A stretch of 64,000 bases of DNA. Source: a bacterium (GTDB lineage: Bacteria > Chloroflexota > Chloroflexia > Chloroflexales > Kallotenuaceae). Numbering within the stretch: the stretch's first letter is position 1; every line of letters begins with the position of its first letter. Below the pieces are notes generated by a model, which ran no database searches, was not told the origin of the DNA, and saw only the letters and a list, made by a program, of their open reading frames with translations. The position numbers and the translations under genes are program-made. Below, in pieces: positions 61,608 to 64,000 of this stretch. The DNA lies in the NCBI GenBank assembly GCA_016781505.1, contig JADDQF010000054.1, forward strand, positions 22,201 through 86,200, in the 5' to 3' direction.

Positions 61608-62381
61608 ATAGGTTTACCCCTATGATAGATATTCACCTCAGTAACGGCAGTGTAGGCTGTGACGGCAGCAGAGAGACCCGGCCATGGATCGGTCTCGTAA
61701 CACATAAAATGGTCAGCCGTACGGCTGACCATTCGTAAGAGGATTGGCCCTATCGAAAGTTAAGGCACCGTGTCTTGCCGCACGTCCTTTGGGAACGTTC
61801 CAAGCACGCTTGCAAGCAACGAGCCAACCACGTAAAAGCGCCCAAAAACGTGTCATGGCCTAGACATCTTTCGCCAGCCTGTACGGTACGAAGGGCAAAC
61901 TGTCGGGCGAACGTGCTCCGCCCGCCGCATCATGGCTGACATCGTACCATAAGTGTTTGTGCTGTACACCGCCTACCACTCATGTGTAGGCCACGGTGGC
62001 TGCTTGGTATCGGTGGCATTCCCATCAGCACATACCGGCATCCAGGCACGAATAGTCGTATAGCCCAACCTTTGACCCAGCGCGTCCTTGTCGGTGAGGG
62101 GCTAACCCACGATTCAGGCATTCGTGTGTAACACAACGTGTCGTCAAACCAGCGGTACGGCGCGCAAGCATGTGATACGATGTTGTCGAGGTGTATTAGG
62201 CTATGTCGATGCTGTGTACGATGATGCGTTAGCGGGTTTCGAAGGGCGCTGAACCGATTGGCATGGAGTTGGTACGCCGGCTAGTGCGTGAGCTATTATT
62301 GCGGCAGGCACACCGCAGCGGGCCATACAAAGGTAACTGCGCTTGGAAACCGGCAAACGGCATCGACGGTGGCAAGGACCA
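61608..62381. other. Intergenic region, 774 bp, with a perfect palindrome
   Basis: No gene supported. It contains a perfect 26-bp palindrome with no loop, AATGGTCAGCCGT (61708-61720) against ACGGCTGACCATT (61721-61733), 101 bp upstream of the cupin start. The region is otherwise non-repetitive; minus-strand open frames such as 61930-62136 and 62201-62905 look spurious. Confidence 0.6.
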
Positions 62382-62990
62382 ATGATAACGCATCCCGACC
62401 ACGAATTGCTCTGGCTCAGCTGTGCCGCGAAGCGCTGCTGTTCGCTCCGCACCGTTCGGCCTACCGGCGGCGATATTTGGCGCATCGCAACCCGGTTACA
62501 CGTACCGCCCGAAAGTTTCCTGCGCTCCATTCCCGCCGAGCCCGACGCCGACGATGGTGTGCTGCTCGCTCCTACCAGCCAGCCGGTGCATCTGGCGTTG
62601 GCGCGCCGCGCGACGAAAGGGCGGCAGGCTGCCTGTGTGTTTCTGATGCACATTCGGGAGGAGGTTGCCCGCTGTGGCCTGGGCGAGCTGCGTCCGCTCC
62701 CCTGCCAGGCCTTTCCCGGCCGCGATGCCTGCGGAACGCTCCGCATCAGGGAGGACCATGGTTGCACATGTCGCAGCTGGAACCTAGCCGAGCTGGATCG
62801 TCCGGCAGTGGCGGCGCTGCTTGCACAAGAAGCCGCCGAGCGCGCACGGGATCGACAGCTGGTCCACCTTTGGAACGAGCAGGTTAAATCAGACGAAGGC
62901 AGCAAATACAGCCTGGCCGACTTTTGCGGCTATCTGCTGTACGCCTATACCGCGCAGATGGCTGAGGCCACGGCCGGTGGTACGGCATGA
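62382..62990 (+). CDS. YkgJ family cysteine cluster protein (first copy)
   Basis: A 202-residue protein with the YkgJ pattern. It has SCAAKRCCS (CxxxxCC), GDIWRIA, CVFLMHIREEVARCGLGELRPLPCQAF, and further Cys in DACGTLRIREDHGCTCRSW. The cysteines suggest a bound metal (Zn or Fe); the function is unknown. ATG at 62382 (MITHPDH) follows AAGGACC. It overlaps the next YkgJ gene by 4 bp (ATGA). Confidence 0.82.
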   Translation: MITHPDHELLWLSCAAKRCCSLRTVRPTGGDIWRIATRLHVPPESFLRSIPAEPDADDGVLLAPTSQPVHLALARRATKGRQAACVFLMHIREEVARCGLGELRPLPCQAFPGRDACGTLRIREDHGCTCRSWNLAELDRPAVAALLAQEAAERARDRQLVHLWNEQVKSDEGSKYSLADFCGYLLYAYTAQMAEATAGGTA

Positions 62991-63637
62991 GCGAATGCAT
63001 CGGCGCGTGTCTTGCATGTGAAGGGCGCTGCTGCTCCGTGTATATCGTGCCGCTCACCGGGTTCGACGTGTGGCGGATTGTGCAAGCCCAGCGGCTAGCT
63101 CCCGAGCTGTTCATCCAGCGCGAGCCGGAGGATTATCCCACGCCAGCAGGATTTCTACTCCGTCCCGGGGGCCCCACCTTTGCCATCGCGCTGCGCCACC
63201 AGTACGACCGCCGCAACGAGCGGCCGTGCATCTTTCTGCTGCAGCTGCGCGAGGGCATCCAGCGCTGCGGCATCTATGCCCATCGCCCGCTAGCCTGCCA
63301 AACCTATCCGATGCAGCTCCAGCTAGCCGGTGTTGTTCCGCGCGCAGATATGCTCTGCCCCACTGGTTCGTGGATGGGCATTGGGGAGCGCCCCGACGAG
63401 TGGCGTGAGCGGCTGGTCCAGCAGGACAGCGAGTGGGAGCGCTATGCCCTTGTGGTGCAGGCCTGGAACACGGCGGTCCGTACGCGGCCGGCCGACGCTG
63501 GCTATGTGCTTGACCAATACCTGGCCTACCTCGTCGCCGCGTACGACACCCTCAACGCCCTGACAAACCAGCCCTTGGCTACGCCGCTCGACGCCACCTT
63601 TGCAGCCCTGGCCAACGCCTGGACGAAGATCGATTAA
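62987..63637 (+). CDS. YkgJ family cysteine cluster protein (second copy)
   Basis: A 216-residue protein with C4, C8, C11, C15 and C16 (CIGACLACEGRCCS), FDVWRIV, CIFLLQLREGIQRCGIYAHRPLACQTYPM and a late Cys in DMLCPTG. It is closer to the family consensus than its neighbour. ATG overlaps the upstream stop (ATGA), so the two are co-translated and may form a pair. An IS1-like transposase remnant begins about 25 bp after its stop. Confidence 0.85.
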   Translation: MSECIGACLACEGRCCSVYIVPLTGFDVWRIVQAQRLAPELFIQREPEDYPTPAGFLLRPGGPTFAIALRHQYDRRNERPCIFLLQLREGIQRCGIYAHRPLACQTYPMQLQLAGVVPRADMLCPTGSWMGIGERPDEWRERLVQQDSEWERYALVVQAWNTAVRTRPADAGYVLDQYLAYLVAAYDTLNALTNQPLATPLDATFAALANAWTKID

Positions 63638-63659
63638 GATCAAGCATTGGCTGATACAT

Positions 63660-64000
63660 ATTGGTGGTGATACAAAATGGATGACGTGTTTATGGTATGA
63701 GGGATAGCGGTGTTTCCAGAGCTGGCGCTGGTTGTAACACCAGACCAATAGCTTGAGGACATGCCGCAAGGCGTGGATACAGCGCGAGAAACGCTGCGAG
63801 TTGCGAGCCAAGCTCACCCGATAGTGCCATACACCCACATTCCCACCCTCGACCGTGTAGGTCTGCATAGCCATGTAACTGGCCGGAGCATACACCAACT
63901 ACTGATAGGAGGCAAAGCCATCGCTGGAGTAGGCGTGCGCTTGCGGCGCTTGATCTACCACCGCTTGCAGGGTCACCTCGTCGCGTTCCGGCACCACAGC
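63660..64000 (-). pseudogene. IS1-like transposase, C-terminal part with in-frame stop; mobile element running off the window
   Basis: Reading the minus strand from the right edge gives YSSDGFASYQ, then TAG, then YMAMQTYTVEGGNVGVWHYR ... SRCIHALRHVLKLLVWCYNQRQLWKHRYPSYHKHV. This is the DDE-type C-terminal region seen in Chloroflexi IS1-family transposases (T-V-E-x-x-N, CFSRS-like and YN.R motifs). The in-frame TAG at 63901-63899 breaks it. The element's end probably lies near 63660, where GGTGGTGATAC resembles IS1-type ends, just after the second YkgJ gene. Confidence 0.7.

Noticed and set aside
61930-62136. Possible small minus-strand gene or transposase scrap
   Set aside because: No motif of a transposase or other family could be pointed to.
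62201-62905. Long minus-strand open frame of 234 codons over the first YkgJ gene
   Set aside because: It is antisense to a gene with a clear Cys-cluster family pattern and resembles no family itself.
1-64000. tRNA or rRNA genes
   Set aside because: I saw no cloverleaf-like run ending in CCA or any rRNA segment in the gaps; a tRNAscan and Rfam scan would settle it.

Overview
The window is dense bacterial DNA of about 60% G+C with roughly 60 protein genes on both strands. I found no rRNA, tRNA or CRISPR array. Gene content and domain style suggest a Chloroflexota (Chloroflexi) bacterium. Pointers are the tandem DUF2085 proteins, the secreted proteins with FGFP...ERxRxEYHPEN repeats, the XPB-N-like protein without a helicase core, and the accC-asp23-nusB and DUF177-rpmF-fab gene orders. 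That assignment is inference, since no 16S gene or other phylogenetic marker was available. Many -10 boxes read TATAAT or TACAAT, and several sit 17 bp from a TTGACR -35.

Layout. 1-5.7 kb, minus strand: purine synthesis (purM fragment, purQ, HIT protein), an XPB-N-like protein overlapping an M28 peptidase lipoprotein, and hisD. 5.7-11.7 kb: an M23 peptidase, a three-repeat acidic small protein, a membrane protein, and an overlapping unit of HisS/HisZ-like protein, creatininase-family protein and long-form hisG. 11.9-14.5 kb, plus strand: alpha/beta hydrolase, glutaredoxin and two DUF2085 membrane proteins. 14.6-17.8 kb, minus strand: HEAT/SH3 protein, coaBC, coaX. 17.9-22.3 kb, plus strand: galK and a large sensor histidine kinase. 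22.5-27.3 kb, minus strand: secreted M23/LamG protein, TPM-domain protein and a Cys/Met-pathway PLP enzyme.

28-34 kb: a Fur-family repressor diverges from an ABC importer of the zinc/manganese/iron type (ATPase and two permeases), with palindromes between them. An ABC-2 exporter and an orphan ECF sigma factor follow. 34.9-39.2 kb: a thioredoxin-domain (YyaL) protein and polyphosphate kinase. 40.4-53.1 kb, minus strand, is the core metabolic block. From upstream to downstream it holds rsmD, coaD, a coiled-coil protein, DUF177, rpmF, fabH, a methyltransferase, fabD, three SDR (fabG-type) genes with an unknown gene among them, accC, asp23, nusB, acpP, tatA/B and tatC. It combines fatty-acid synthesis, CoA synthesis, ribosome maturation and Tat export. 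53.3-63.6 kb is looser: amphi-Trp protein, YpdA-like reductase, secreted repeat protein, small repeat and membrane proteins, histidine phosphatase, a decayed MFS gene, a PPOX-type flavin/F420 protein, a lone response regulator, a cupin and two overlapping YkgJ proteins. A stop-interrupted IS1-like transposase abuts the last gene and runs off the right edge.

The most unusual items are an SDR in the fab operon that lacks the catalytic Ser and Lys (45947-46693), the DPGTTDLGDDV repeat protein (6983-7321), the HisS/HisZ-creatininase-hisG unit, and a consensus promoter followed by a UUCG hairpin ahead of DUF177-rpmF. No single strikingly novel multi-gene system (defence island, new BGC, phage) is visible.
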